Source: a virus. From it: a stretch of 30,487 bases of DNA. The position numbers were made by a program, and so were the translations under genes. Shown here piece after piece: positions 13,769-22,714 of this stretch. The stretch is from the IMG/VR virus record IMGVR_UViG_3300032331_000051, positions 1-30,487 of that record; one strand, given 5' to 3'. A model generated the notes under the pieces. That model was given only the letters and a program-made list of their open reading frames with translations. It was not told the DNA's origin and made no database searches. The stretch's first letter is position 1, and each line of letters begins with the position of its first letter.

Positions 13769-14202
13769 TGGGAGCAGTAATTGTTCGCAACCTTGCTGAC
13801 GTGCTTGCTGGGTTAGAGGTTCAAGAGACTCAACTTGAAACTGCCGCACAAACTGCAATTGCCACGGCTGGTTTTGCAATCCAAAGACAAGCGCAAAAAA
13901 ATGCCAACACAGGTACTCACAAAAAAGGTACACCGCGAGTTCCTGGGACTGGACCTGGACCAAACGTGGTCACAGGCGCACTGCGCAGATCTATCCGCAC
14001 TGATGTTAAGTATGGTTTTGGAAGTTATGTTGCTGTTGTCGGGGCAAGCACCGAGTATGCTAGAGCAGTTGAATTAGGCTCACCGCGTTGGAAAAGTGGC
14101 GTAAAATACCCTTATCTAGCGCCTGCTGCTGAACAACTGATCCAAGACGGATCATTGAACAGGATCTTTACAGCAGCATTTATTAAAGCAGTGAAGGGAT
14201 AG
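13768..14202 (+). CDS. HK97 gp10-like head-tail/tail completion protein
   Basis: A 144-residue protein with features of the HK97 gp10 family: helical start, a basic middle, then VTGALRRSIRTDV, the strand VAVVGASTEYARAVELGSP, and a late YPYLAPAAEQL. These proteins assist in joining head and tail. It normally lies before the tail tube gene; here it lies between the frameshifted chaperone and the tape measure gene. The ATG overlaps the stop of the chaperone's long form (TAATG). Confidence 0.8.
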   Translation: MGAVIVRNLADVLAGLEVQETQLETAAQTAIATAGFAIQRQAQKNANTGTHKKGTPRVPGTGPGPNVVTGALRRSIRTDVKYGFGSYVAVVGASTEYARAVELGSPRWKSGVKYPYLAPAAEQLIQDGSLNRIFTAAFIKAVKG

Positions 14203-14203
14203 C

Positions 14204-17200
14204 ATGGCACAAGCAATCCCACCAATTCTGGTTCAGATCCAAGCAGACGTAACTCAACTGAAGGCTGGCTTGGCTCAGGCTGAAGCAAGCATCAAGGGCA
14301 TGGACGGCAGTGTTGCTACCGCAAATACTGGTATGCAAAACATGATTGCTAGCGCCAAAAAAATGGCTGCAACATTGGGTGTTGCGTTTGCTGCAACTCA
14401 GATTGTGCAATTTGGTAAAGATGTAGTTATGTCTGCCAGCGCTATGGAAGAGTCAATGTCCAAAGTGAACGTGGTATTTGGACAAGGTGCTTCTAAGGTG
14501 TTTGACTTTGGAGACAAAGCAGCCAAGAGCATGGGTATGTCTAATCAAGCAGCGATTGAGGCAGCAGGAACATACGGCAATTTATTTCAAGCGTTTGGTA
14601 TTGGGCAAGGCAAAGCAACTGAAATGTCCACCACGCTGGTTCAACTTGCTGCTGACTTAGGATCTTTCAACAACACTTCAACCGAAGATGCAATCAACGC
14701 ATTGCGATCAGGATTGGCTGGAGAGACTGAGCCATTGAAGCGATACGGCGTGGCACTCAATGAAGTAACGCTGAAGAACAAAGCAATGGCAATGGGCTTT
14801 GGCGAAATTAAAGGCGCAATGGATCCTGCAATCAAGGCTCAGGTAACTTATGCGTTGGTAATGGAGCAAACCAAACTTGCGCAGGGCGATTATCAACGCA
14901 CATCAAGCGGTACAGCAAACACAATGAAAACTTTATCAGCGCAATTTGCTGACGCAAAGGTAGCCATTGGTCAAGCGCTCATGCCAGCGTTCACTCTATT
15001 GCTTAATGCGCTGAAGGTAGCAATACCGCTTATCACAGGGCTAACAAAGTTTTTTAAGGACAATTCAGACGCGCTGAAAATGTATGCAATCATTCTAGGT
15101 ACTGCCACTGCTGCGTTTTACGGATACAGAGCAGCAATAATTGCAACAAAGGCTACACAACAACTTTACATTGTGGTTACAACACTGATGAAAGGTGCAA
15201 CGCTGGCTTCAATTGCCTCAACCAATGGCTTGGCTGCTTCAATGTTGGCGCTCAACGCTGCAATGAGAGCAAACCCTATTGGGTTGATCGTGACTGCGCT
15301 AACGGTTTTGGGTGCTGCGTTTGTTTATGCTTGGAAAAAGTCTGAAACCTTCAGAGGTATTGTTATTGCAGGCGTTCAAATGATTGTAAATGGGTTTGCT
15401 TTATTGGTTCAGGGTTTTGGTAAATTCACTGGGTTGCTTTCAAAGGTGCCAGGAATGGGTTGGGCAAAAGGTATTTCTGACGGCGCCAAAAATGCCGCAG
15501 AGTCACTCAAAACAACAAGCAAAAACCTTTCCGATTTAAAGAGTTCTGTTAAAGCGGGATACGGTGAGGGTGCATTTACCTACGGCTCAGGATCTAGCAA
15601 AGGCGACACAGGCGGTGGCGGTACAGGCGGTGGCGGTGCGGGTAATGCTGCTGCTGCCGCAAAAGCAGCCAAGGACAAGGCTGACAAAATCAAAAAGTCA
15701 ATGGACGACGTAAAAAAGATTTACGACAAAATGAATAAAGAGATCTTGGAAGCGCAAGAGAAGGTTGCAGAGGCAACCAAGAGGCGCGATGAAGATACAG
15801 CAGAGGCTCACAAGCGCTACAACGAAACAATTGCTGACGCTGATAAAACATTCATGGAGGCTTCAGCAGAGGCAAATGAACGCTACAACGAACGTGTTGC
15901 TGACGTTGAAAAAAGATACGCAGAGACTAAGGCAAGCCTGCACAAAAGAAACCAAGAGACTATTGGCTCAGCCACAAAAGCCTACAACGACAGAGTTGCT
16001 GACCTTCATAAGCGATTTGAAGAACAAACCGCTAAAGCGCAAGAGGCTTACGCTGAAAGAAAGTTAGACATTGAAGAAGCGTACTTAGACAAAAAAGAAG
16101 ATCTGAACAAGAAGCACGCTGAGACTGTTGAAAAGATCAACGAAACTTACAATGAAAAGTACGCTGACCTTCAAAAGCGATTTGAAGAACAATCAATCAA
16201 GGCTCAAAAGACCTACACTGACAAAAAAGAAAGCATTGAGACAAATTACGCAGACAAGGTTGCAGATCTTAAAAAGAACCTTGCTGCTCAGACAATCAAA
16301 TTGGAGTCTGATGCTGCCAAGAAGTCAGCAGACCTAACCAAAGCGGCAAGCGATAAGCAACTCAGTATTGTTCAAGACTCAATTAACCGCCTGCGTAGTG
16401 CTTTTGCTTCCAAGACTGGGGCAAATCTTAGCGACGCAATGGGTGAGGACAAGAGCGCGGGTTCACTGCTTGCCAACCTCAAAGCCAAACTTGCTGGGGC
16501 AAAAGACCTTGCCAAAAATGCTGCTTTATTGCAAGGTCAGGGGTTCTCTCAAACCTTTATTGAACAAGTTGTTGCGGCTGGTCCAGAAGTTGGTAATTCA
16601 CTGGCAGGATCCATTCTTAATGCGTCTCCTGAAGCCATTGCAGAGTTGCAAGCCACTTTTGTAGGCTTGGAGAAAACTTCAACCTACGGGCTTGACGCAC
16701 TAGCAACAACAATGAACGCAGGCGGTAAGTTAGCCACAGATGAACTCATGAACGCGTACAGGGGCGTGTCTGAAGATCTAGCGCTTGCGCTGACTCAGGT
16801 GCAAACTGATTTAACTGAAAACTTAGCAGAGGCAAACACCAAGTATCAAGAAGCAATGACGGCAGCAGCAACAGTTCGCGCTGAAGGATTGGCAGCAGCC
16901 AAAGCAGCCTTAGATGAAGCGCTGATATCTGCCAAAACTGCCTTTGATGAAGGCGTTGTTGCTGCAACCAAAACAATGAATGACGCGTTGCTTGCAGCAA
17001 ATAAAGCATTGGCTGAAGGCTTGGCTGAAGCAGAAAAGGCGCGCGCAGCAGCACTGGCTGAAGCAGATAAGACTCTCAAAGCAGCATTGGCTGAGGCTAA
17101 GAAATCTTTGGACGAAGCATTGGCTGAGGCTGCAAAGGCGCTTGCAGAGAAGATTGCTGAAGCAAACAAAGATCTTGAAGAAGGATTGGCTGAAGCAGAC

Positions 17201-17695
17201 AAAGATCTCAAAGAAGCATTGGCTGAAGCCAAAAAGGATCTTGATAAGGCGCTTGCAGCAGCCGATAAAACATACAAAGAAGCACTTGCTGACGCGCAAA
17301 AAACTCTCACAGAGACTTTGGCAGCAGTTCAAAAAACTTACAAAGAGTCATTAGACCAAATCGCAAAAGACACAGACGCAAGCATTGCCGCACTCAAAGT
17401 CAAATTAGCAGAATTGGCTGCAACCTTGAAAGATTTGGGAGCAAAACAGGCTGCTGTAAACGCGTTAGCCAATGCACCTAAGCCTACTGTTGTCACTTCT
17501 GGAGCAACAAGCAACGCTGGATCAACCAATACAACCACTTTGGCTGGGATCAATGCTGCTTCAGGGGTTACTATTAATCAGACAATCAACAATACCAATG
17601 CCAGCGCTAGTTCTGTGGCAGACGCTACCTTGACAGCAATTAAATTTGGCACCGCAGGCGGGTATTATTTCTCTGAATCTTCGGGGGTTAGATAA
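14204..17695 (+). CDS. Tape measure protein
   Basis: A 1163-residue protein, the longest here, following the tail chaperone. Residues 1-270 carry the conserved tape measure core (for example MSKVNVVFGQGASKVFDFG, and ANTMKTLSAQFADAKVAIG). About 295-400 is strongly hydrophobic with several potential membrane-spanning segments, as expected for a protein that enters the host membrane. A Gly-rich linker (about 465-490) leads into two long helical arrays of 11-residue repeats, residues 526-690 and 869-1077. The C-terminus is Thr/Asn-rich. If wholly helical it would span roughly 170 nm, which suggests a long flexible tail; that figure is only an inference from 0.15 nm per residue. Confidence 0.95.
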   Translation: MAQAIPPILVQIQADVTQLKAGLAQAEASIKGMDGSVATANTGMQNMIASAKKMAATLGVAFAATQIVQFGKDVVMSASAMEESMSKVNVVFGQGASKVFDFGDKAAKSMGMSNQAAIEAAGTYGNLFQAFGIGQGKATEMSTTLVQLAADLGSFNNTSTEDAINALRSGLAGETEPLKRYGVALNEVTLKNKAMAMGFGEIKGAMDPAIKAQVTYALVMEQTKLAQGDYQRTSSGTANTMKTLSAQFADAKVAIGQALMPAFTLLLNALKVAIPLITGLTKFFKDNSDALKMYAIILGTATAAFYGYRAAIIATKATQQLYIVVTTLMKGATLASIASTNGLAASMLALNAAMRANPIGLIVTALTVLGAAFVYAWKKSETFRGIVIAGVQMIVNGFALLVQGFGKFTGLLSKVPGMGWAKGISDGAKNAAESLKTTSKNLSDLKSSVKAGYGEGAFTYGSGSSKGDTGGGGTGGGGAGNAAAAAKAAKDKADKIKKSMDDVKKIYDKMNKEILEAQEKVAEATKRRDEDTAEAHKRYNETIADADKTFMEASAEANERYNERVADVEKRYAETKASLHKRNQETIGSATKAYNDRVADLHKRFEEQTAKAQEAYAERKLDIEEAYLDKKEDLNKKHAETVEKINETYNEKYADLQKRFEEQSIKAQKTYTDKKESIETNYADKVADLKKNLAAQTIKLESDAAKKSADLTKAASDKQLSIVQDSINRLRSAFASKTGANLSDAMGEDKSAGSLLANLKAKLAGAKDLAKNAALLQGQGFSQTFIEQVVAAGPEVGNSLAGSILNASPEAIAELQATFVGLEKTSTYGLDALATTMNAGGKLATDELMNAYRGVSEDLALALTQVQTDLTENLAEANTKYQEAMTAAATVRAEGLAAAKAALDEALISAKTAFDEGVVAATKTMNDALLAANKALAEGLAEAEKARAAALAEADKTLKAALAEAKKSLDEALAEAAKALAEKIAEANKDLEEGLAEADKDLKEALAEAKKDLDKALAAADKTYKEALADAQKTLTETLAAVQKTYKESLDQIAKDTDASIAALKVKLAELAATLKDLGAKQAAVNALANAPKPTVVTSGATSNAGSTNTTTLAGINAASGVTINQTINNTNASASSVADATLTAIKFGTAGGYYFSESSGVR
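15779..16273 (+). repeat. First 11-residue (33-bp) repeat array of the tape measure gene
   Basis: Fifteen consecutive 11-residue units at residues 526-690, such as KRYNETIADAD, ERYNERVADVE, KAYNDRVADLH and KTYTDKKESIE. Position 3 is usually Tyr or Phe, and positions 7, 9 and 10 are often small or hydrophobic. This is a hendecad pattern, giving slightly right-handed or straight coiled coils. Confidence 0.9.
16808..17434 (+). repeat. Second 11-residue (33-bp) repeat array of the tape measure gene
   Basis: Nineteen consecutive 11-residue units at residues 869-1077, such as TLKAALAEAKK, SLDEALAEAAK, DLEEGLAEADK and DLKEALAEAKK. The register is uninterrupted. Units are Ala-rich and distinct from the Tyr-rich first array. 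The bases are less alike than the amino acids, so the repeats are old or under selection. Confidence 0.92.
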
Positions 17696-18549
17696 TGCCT
17701 GTTGTAACAAATAGTTATGAGTTTTCTTTTGATGGCTTGTCTTTTGGTGGCGCTGGATCTGCTTATCAGATCTTGTCTGTTGAAGGCTTAGAGGGACTTC
17801 CAGGGATCCGCAACCAAGATGACAACCGTGGCTACGCTGACGGTATGTTTTCAGGGCGCGACTTTTTGGCTGGGCGCACAGTTGCAATTACTTTTCAGAC
17901 TTTTGGCTCAGGGGCTACTTCAGCGCAAACCAACTTCAACACAATTCAAGCCAAACTGCTACCGCAAACTTCAGGCACCACACCTTTGTATTTCATTTTG
18001 CCACCGTCAGGGGAGCAACTTGTTAATGCTCGCGTACGAACGCTACGCACCTCAGTAGATCCAAATTACACCTACGGCATGATTACCTCTCAGGTTGAGT
18101 TTTTTTGTCCTGATCCAAACTATTATGACTCAACCCTGCAAAGTGCTTCATTGTCAGTCTCAGCAGCACCAGGGCGTACGTATGACCGCACATACAACCT
18201 TGTTTATGGATTTGGTTCATACACAACCCTGACCAATGTGGTCAATGCTGGCTGGGCTACGACTTACCCAACAATCACAATCACTGGACCAATCACCAAC
18301 CCAACTTTGGGTAACGTCACAACAGGTCAATACCTGAACCTGTCAGGTACGATTACCAACACCGATACCCTTGTGATTGATTTGTATAACAAATTGATCA
18401 CGCTCAACGGGGTGTCTGCGCGTAATCTACTTTCAACAGGCACTTGGTTTGATGCACCACCAGGCACTTCGCAGTATTATTTGACAGGATCCACGACCAC
18501 GGCGGGTGTCACTGCGGCAACCGTCACTTGGCGCAACGCATACATCTAG
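17695..18549 (+). CDS. Distal tail (Dit)-like minor tail protein
   Basis: A 284-residue beta-rich protein right after the tape measure gene. The N-terminal third (YQILSVEGLEGLPGIRNQDD and GRTVAITFQTFGSG) follows the pattern of siphovirus distal tail proteins that form the ring at the tail tip. The second half is a Thr/Gly/Asn-rich beta domain (TYPTITITGPITNPTLGN), common to such proteins as a galectin-like C-terminal domain. The ATG overlaps the tape measure stop by 1 nt (TAATG). Confidence 0.78.
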   Translation: MPVVTNSYEFSFDGLSFGGAGSAYQILSVEGLEGLPGIRNQDDNRGYADGMFSGRDFLAGRTVAITFQTFGSGATSAQTNFNTIQAKLLPQTSGTTPLYFILPPSGEQLVNARVRTLRTSVDPNYTYGMITSQVEFFCPDPNYYDSTLQSASLSVSAAPGRTYDRTYNLVYGFGSYTTLTNVVNAGWATTYPTITITGPITNPTLGNVTTGQYLNLSGTITNTDTLVIDLYNKLITLNGVSARNLLSTGTWFDAPPGTSQYYLTGSTTTAGVTAATVTWRNAYI

Positions 18550-18558
18550 GAGAAGCAC

Positions 18559-19605
18559 ATGGCATTACGCACACCACCGAGTTGGTTACAAAACGGATCT
18601 CACCCTGCTGAGAATGATCGCCTATCCATGCAAGCAATCATTGCTTCATCGGGCATTATTGGTTCATCGTCTCTTGCGGTAACGCAAGCAGGAACTCCAG
18701 GCATGGCAGTTCAGGTTGCAGCAGGTTGGGGCGCGGTGGTTGGAGATTACACAACCAACATGGGCGTGTACCAATTCTACAACGACGCAGCAACTCAACT
18801 CACAGTAACTACTTCCAACCCGTCCAACCCTAGAATTGACCGCGTTGTTGTAACGATCCTAGATGCTTATTACACAGGCGCGTCCAACACAGTTACTTTT
18901 CAAGTTTTAGCAGGCACTCCAGCGGGATCTCCAGTTGCTCCCACAACACCTCAAAACTCAATTTCATTAGCCACTATTGCGGTTGCAGCAGGTGCAACTT
19001 CAATTCTCAACGCTAACATCACGGACACCCGCGCGTTTGTTACTACAAATTTACCTGTTGGAGATCTGACTGAGGTTCAAGGCGGCACAGGCATTACCGT
19101 GGCAAGCGGTACTGGTCCAATTCCTATTGTTTCAACAGATTTAACCATTCCTGTCGGATACACAACTACTGCTACGGCTGGTGGAACCACAACGCTCACT
19201 GCCGCAAGCAATACAACTCAATTTTTTACGGGTACTTTAACTCAAACAATTACTTTGCCTGTTGCCTCAACTATGGTGTTGGGCGAAGCGTTTGTAATTC
19301 ACAATAACAGCACAGGCACGCTCACCGTCAATTCATCAGGCGGTAACTTGGTTGCTACAATTCCTGGCGGCAACACTTGGTTGGTCACTTGTATTTTGAC
19401 TTCAGGAACGACTGCTGCTTCTTGGGACGCTGATTTTACAGGAACAAGCCTAATTACGGGAACAGGCGCAAATGTGTTGGCTATCAGCCCTACTTTGACT
19501 GGTACTGTTACACTAGGTTCAGCGGCAGATCTTACCCAAACAGGTACCAATAGCGTAGGATCTCTAGTAGACAACATATTTATTGATTTGATGGGAGCAT
19601 GGTAA
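18559..19605 (+). CDS. Minor tail / baseplate fibre protein
   Basis: A 348-residue protein, AGGAG-preceded. The first 190 residues look like an upper-baseplate-type module: PAENDRLSMQAIIASSGIIG, then NPRIDRVVVTILDAYYTG, then ITDTRAF. The rest is Thr/Gly/Ala-rich beta repeats, as in fibre shafts. The start and the DR motif are common in actinophage minor tail proteins that attach receptor-binding parts. Host-binding function is inferred from location. Confidence 0.7.
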   Translation: MALRTPPSWLQNGSHPAENDRLSMQAIIASSGIIGSSSLAVTQAGTPGMAVQVAAGWGAVVGDYTTNMGVYQFYNDAATQLTVTTSNPSNPRIDRVVVTILDAYYTGASNTVTFQVLAGTPAGSPVAPTTPQNSISLATIAVAAGATSILNANITDTRAFVTTNLPVGDLTEVQGGTGITVASGTGPIPIVSTDLTIPVGYTTTATAGGTTTLTAASNTTQFFTGTLTQTITLPVASTMVLGEAFVIHNNSTGTLTVNSSGGNLVATIPGGNTWLVTCILTSGTTAASWDADFTGTSLITGTGANVLAISPTLTGTVTLGSAADLTQTGTNSVGSLVDNIFIDLMGAW

Positions 19606-19923
19606 ATGGCAGCATCACCGAAAGTATTAGCGAGAACGGCAGCCTCACTTACAACAACCACAGTTTTATACACAGTTCCTGCTTCAACAACAACCATTGT
19701 TAGCAACATTGCAATTACAAATACTGCTAGTTCATCGGGTACTTTTACTTTGGCGCTTGGTCCAAGCGCAGGTCAAATTGCTTTGCACACAACTACAACC
19801 ATTGCTGCAAACTCAACTATTTACATTGACTTAAAACAAGCACTTACCGCTGCTCAAACAATCACAGGCGGAGCAAGCGCAGTGACAATCAACTTCCACA
19901 TTTCAGGCGTAGAAATCGTCTAA
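19606..19923 (+). CDS. Small beta-rich tail fibre-type protein
   Basis: A 105-residue protein, almost entirely Ala/Thr/Ser/Ile strands, without Cys or charged motifs. It starts directly after the preceding TAA, with GGGAG (19594-19598) upstream. It resembles single-domain fibre or tip proteins that bind longer fibres. No specific function is recognisable. Confidence 0.7.
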   Translation: MAASPKVLARTAASLTTTTVLYTVPASTTTIVSNIAITNTASSSGTFTLALGPSAGQIALHTTTTIAANSTIYIDLKQALTAAQTITGGASAVTINFHISGVEIV

Positions 19924-19934
19924 GGAGATCTATT

Positions 19935-20834
19935 ATGGGTTCAAGCACAGTACCTGCCGCTGGTGGCGGTGTAACGCAAAAAGTTCAAGAATTTACCGCA
20001 ACAGGATCTTTTGTCACACCTTCTAATGTTACAACCGTTGAGGTATTTCTTGTTGCTGGTGGCGCGGGTGGCGGTTCTGGTGCTTCTGCTTCTGCACAGG
20101 CTGCTGGCGGTGGCGGTGGTGGCGGTGGTTGCGTAAATCAAAGAGCAATCACGGTAGTACCTGGAACTACTTACACCGTGACTATTGGGGCAGGCGGTGC
20201 GGGTTCAACTAGCACTTCTAACGCTGGCGGCAGTGGTTCAAACACAACATTTGGTTCACTAGCAACTGCAGTTGGCGGTGGCGGTGGCGGTTCATTTGCG
20301 CAAGGATCTGGTCAAGGAATTAGAGGCGCAACCAACGGCACTGGAGGTGGCGCACCTTCCCGTGGTCCAAGTGGTAGTGGTGAGCCTGCGCCAGCAGGTG
20401 GCGGTGGCGGTGCGGGTGGTCCAGGACTTGCTATGCCAATGGGTGACACTGCTTATACAGCAACAGTGGCAGGAAACGGAACAAACGGCGGTGCTGGTGG
20501 TGCAGGAATTTGGGACTGGAGATTTGGAAGCACAGTAGGTGGTCCAGGCATAAACGGTTTTGGCGGTGGTGGCGGTGGAGGAAATTATCCAGCAGCCTCA
20601 ACAGATCTTAGCGGTGGCACAGGCTTCAAGGGCGGCGCTCTTCCTGGCGGTTTTGGTGGCGCGTTTGGCGGATTGTATCCTTCTTCATCTCCTACTGGTA
20701 CTGTGGCTAACGGCAGTGCAGCAAGCGCAAATACTGGTGGTGGCGGTGGCGGTGGATTATCTACTGGATCAGCAAGTGTTGGTAATGGTGGCGCAGGCGG
20801 TTCAGGTTACGCATTAGTTACGTACTGGTCATAA
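19935..20834 (+). CDS. Glycine-rich tail fibre/adhesin protein
   Basis: A 299-residue protein. The first 60 residues form a small beta domain (VQEFTATGSFVTPSNVTTVEVFLVAGGAGGG is the pattern, in two parts), then come long runs of glycine loops (GGGGGGGG at about 58-65, and several later). It ends ALVTYWS, a typical closing strand of phage glycine-rich proteins. The composition recalls polyglycine sandwich adhesins at phage tail tips, which determine host range through variable loops. GGAG lies before the ATG at 19935. Confidence 0.75.
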   Translation: MGSSTVPAAGGGVTQKVQEFTATGSFVTPSNVTTVEVFLVAGGAGGGSGASASAQAAGGGGGGGGCVNQRAITVVPGTTYTVTIGAGGAGSTSTSNAGGSGSNTTFGSLATAVGGGGGGSFAQGSGQGIRGATNGTGGGAPSRGPSGSGEPAPAGGGGGAGGPGLAMPMGDTAYTATVAGNGTNGGAGGAGIWDWRFGSTVGGPGINGFGGGGGGGNYPAASTDLSGGTGFKGGALPGGFGGAFGGLYPSSSPTGTVANGSAASANTGGGGGGGLSTGSASVGNGGAGGSGYALVTYWS

Positions 20835-20846
20835 GGAGATAACAAA

Positions 20847-21146
20847 ATGGCGCATTTTGCAGAGATTGATTCAAACAATGTGGTACTCCGCGTGTTGGTG
20901 GTTGCAAATGAACACGAAAACCGTGGACAAGATTTTCTTGCCAAGGATTGCGGATTAGGTGGCACTTGGGTTCAAACTTCATACAACGCCAACATACGCG
21001 GTAAGTTTGCAGCGATTGGCGACATTTACGATGAAGCCAACGACGAGTTCTACCCTGTTCCTCAGTTTGATTTGATGTTTGTTGACTCAGAAATAATTGA
21101 ACAATCGGCAATTGAAACAACAGAGGCTACAAAAGAAGTAAAGTAA
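20847..21146 (+). CDS. Conserved small aquatic-phage protein (tail-associated, unknown function)
   Basis: A 99-residue protein with the recognisable pattern MAHFAEIDSNNVVLRVLVV, then LGGTWVQTSYNANIRGKFA and IGDIYDEANDEFYPVPQFD. I know this pattern from aquatic phages such as cyanophages, where the protein has no assigned function. The version here ends in a Thr/Glu/Lys-rich tail. AAGGAGA precedes the ATG. Its position between fibre and hub genes suggests a tail role. Confidence 0.75.
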   Translation: MAHFAEIDSNNVVLRVLVVANEHENRGQDFLAKDCGLGGTWVQTSYNANIRGKFAAIGDIYDEANDEFYPVPQFDLMFVDSEIIEQSAIETTEATKEVK

Positions 21147-21150
21147 CGGT

Positions 21151-22272
21151 ATGACTACAACATACCGATACCTGCTTGCAGATCTTTTAACCAACACGAT
21201 TATTGCTGAATTGCCTCTAACTGGCGTGTCGTTTGGATCTCAACTCAATCAAGCAGGCGCATTTCAAGGTCACGTGCTTTTGTCGGGAATTGACACAGTG
21301 GGTTTCAACGTTGCCAATTCAACTATCCCAGGCAAGTGTGCAATTTACGTTGATCGTGACGGCACTTTGGTATGGGGTGGGATTATTTGGGGGCGGAATT
21401 ATCAATCTTCAAATCAGGTTTTAACAATCAATGCGCGCGAGTTTGAGTCATACTTTGAAAAACGTAGAATTACCTCAACTCAGGTATTTACCAACACAGA
21501 TCAACTTAGCATTGCTCAAAACTTAATTTCACTGGCTCAGGGTGTTCCTTACGGCAACATTGGGGTTGCGGTGGGCGTTGAAACTTCAGGCGTGTTGGTG
21601 TCCAGAACTTATTACGAGTATGAAAAGAAAACTTACTATTCAGCGTTGCAAGATCTTTCACGCGCTGAAAATGGGTTTGACTTCAACATTGACGTTGCTT
21701 ACGACGGTTCAGGTGCGCCTAACAAAACACTTACACTGGGCTACCCAAGAATTGGACAATTGTATTCAGCAACCAATCCAAGCGCATTGTTGTTTGAATT
21801 TCCTGCTAGCAACGTGGTTGAGTACGAATATCCAGAGGACGGATCATTGATTGCCAACACTTTGTATGCGGTGGGCGCTGGATCTAATGAAGGTAAATTG
21901 TCTGCCACTTATCAAGACTCAACTTTCCTTAGCGCTGGTTGGGCGTTGTATGAAGAACAAGCAAATTATTCTGACGTGACTGACGCAACCTACCTTGCTC
22001 AACTGGCTGAGGGTCAAGTCAATGCTGTTGCTTATCCACCTACCGTTATCAAAATTGTTGTACCTGCTTACGTCGCGCCTGTTTACGGATCTTATGCAAT
22101 TGGCGATGACGCAAGATTAAGAATTACAGATGAGCGTTTTCCTGCAACGGGCACAGGTACTTCAGTGCAAGCAGGATTAGATCAGGTGTATCGCATTGTT
22201 GGTATTGAAGTGCAACCAGGCGAGAATGGACCAGAGCGCGTAACATTGACCCTGACCGAAACTACGAACTGA
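21151..22272 (+). CDS. Baseplate hub / minor tail protein (gp27/Tal-like)
   Basis: A 373-residue protein with beta barrels separated by a helical middle: an initial segment with GHVLLSGIDTVGFN, then IYVDRDGTLVWGGIIWGRNY, ITSTQVFTNTDQLSIAQNL and a C-terminal YRIVGIEVQPGENGPERVTL. The GTLVWGGIIWG pattern is common in actinophage hub proteins. These sit under the distal tail ring and carry the tip. The usual C-terminal lysozyme or fibre domains are absent. Confidence 0.75.
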   Translation: MTTTYRYLLADLLTNTIIAELPLTGVSFGSQLNQAGAFQGHVLLSGIDTVGFNVANSTIPGKCAIYVDRDGTLVWGGIIWGRNYQSSNQVLTINAREFESYFEKRRITSTQVFTNTDQLSIAQNLISLAQGVPYGNIGVAVGVETSGVLVSRTYYEYEKKTYYSALQDLSRAENGFDFNIDVAYDGSGAPNKTLTLGYPRIGQLYSATNPSALLFEFPASNVVEYEYPEDGSLIANTLYAVGAGSNEGKLSATYQDSTFLSAGWALYEEQANYSDVTDATYLAQLAEGQVNAVAYPPTVIKIVVPAYVAPVYGSYAIGDDARLRITDERFPATGTGTSVQAGLDQVYRIVGIEVQPGENGPERVTLTLTETTN

Positions 22273-22278
22273 GGCGTC

Positions 22279-22494
22279 ATGGCATACATCAACCAAACAC
22301 CTGAATTGCGCGTGTTGTTTTCGGATCTTGACCGCAGATTACGTCTGCTTGAATTAGCAACACGCTTTACCTTTCCTGTTGTAACATCAGACCCTAGTAA
22401 TCCACGCATTGGTGACGCTTGGTTGAACTCAACAACCAATCAAGCCAAGATCGTAGATAAAAACGGCACTGTACGAATACTGACTTGGACATAA
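22279..22494 (+). CDS. Small tail-tip protein
   Basis: A 71-residue protein: an N-terminal helix (LFSDLDRRLRLLELATRF) that may trimerise, then a small beta element GDAWLNSTTNQAKIVDKNG ending in ILTWT. The latter pattern is common at the end of phage fibre proteins. It lies at the end of the tail cluster; function not established. Confidence 0.7.
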   Translation: MAYINQTPELRVLFSDLDRRLRLLELATRFTFPVVTSDPSNPRIGDAWLNSTTNQAKIVDKNGTVRILTWT

Positions 22495-22495
22495 A

Positions 22496-22714
22496 ATGAC
22501 TGTTGAGCAATGGGTTGGGCTGAGCGTGGGCGTATCAACGCTGATTGGCGCAGCAGCAATGGGAGTGAGGCACTTGGTTAAGTATTACCTTGCAGAATTA
22601 AAACCCAATTCAGGATCCAGCATGAGGGACGAACAAACACGTCAAGGTGAGTCAATCAAGCGTTTGGAGAATAGGGTTGATGAAATTTATCGCCTGTTGC
22701 TTAATCGCGCTTAG
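22496..22714 (+). CDS. Single-TM protein with coiled coil (holin-associated, DUF2746-like or spanin-like)
   Basis: A 72-residue protein with one likely membrane segment at about residues 5-27 (rich in Val, Ala, Gly, Leu) and a charged coiled-coil end (ESIKRLENRVDEIYRLLL). It opens the lysis cassette and overlaps the following lipoprotein gene in another frame, an arrangement like Rz/Rz1 spanin genes in phages of Gram-negative hosts. In actinophages the same position is often occupied by DUF2746-type proteins. Both readings are possible. Confidence 0.65.
   Translation: MTVEQWVGLSVGVSTLIGAAAMGVRHLVKYYLAELKPNSGSSMRDEQTRQGESIKRLENRVDEIYRLLLNRA

Noticed and set aside
16746-17332. Several long open frames on both strands across the tape measure gene
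   Set aside because: They mirror the Ala/Lys-rich 33-bp repeats of the real gene; translations are Leu/Phe/Cys or Ser/Ala low-complexity, with no ribosome binding sites.
15779-17434. 33-bp periodic DNA that could look like a CRISPR or tandem repeat array
   Set aside because: The repeats are not identical in bases and are translated without interruption as 11-residue helical units; there are no spacers.
19299-19709. 136-codon leftward open frame over the tail fibre genes
   Set aside because: Val/Pro-rich antisense of Thr/Gly-rich beta repeats, no start signal.
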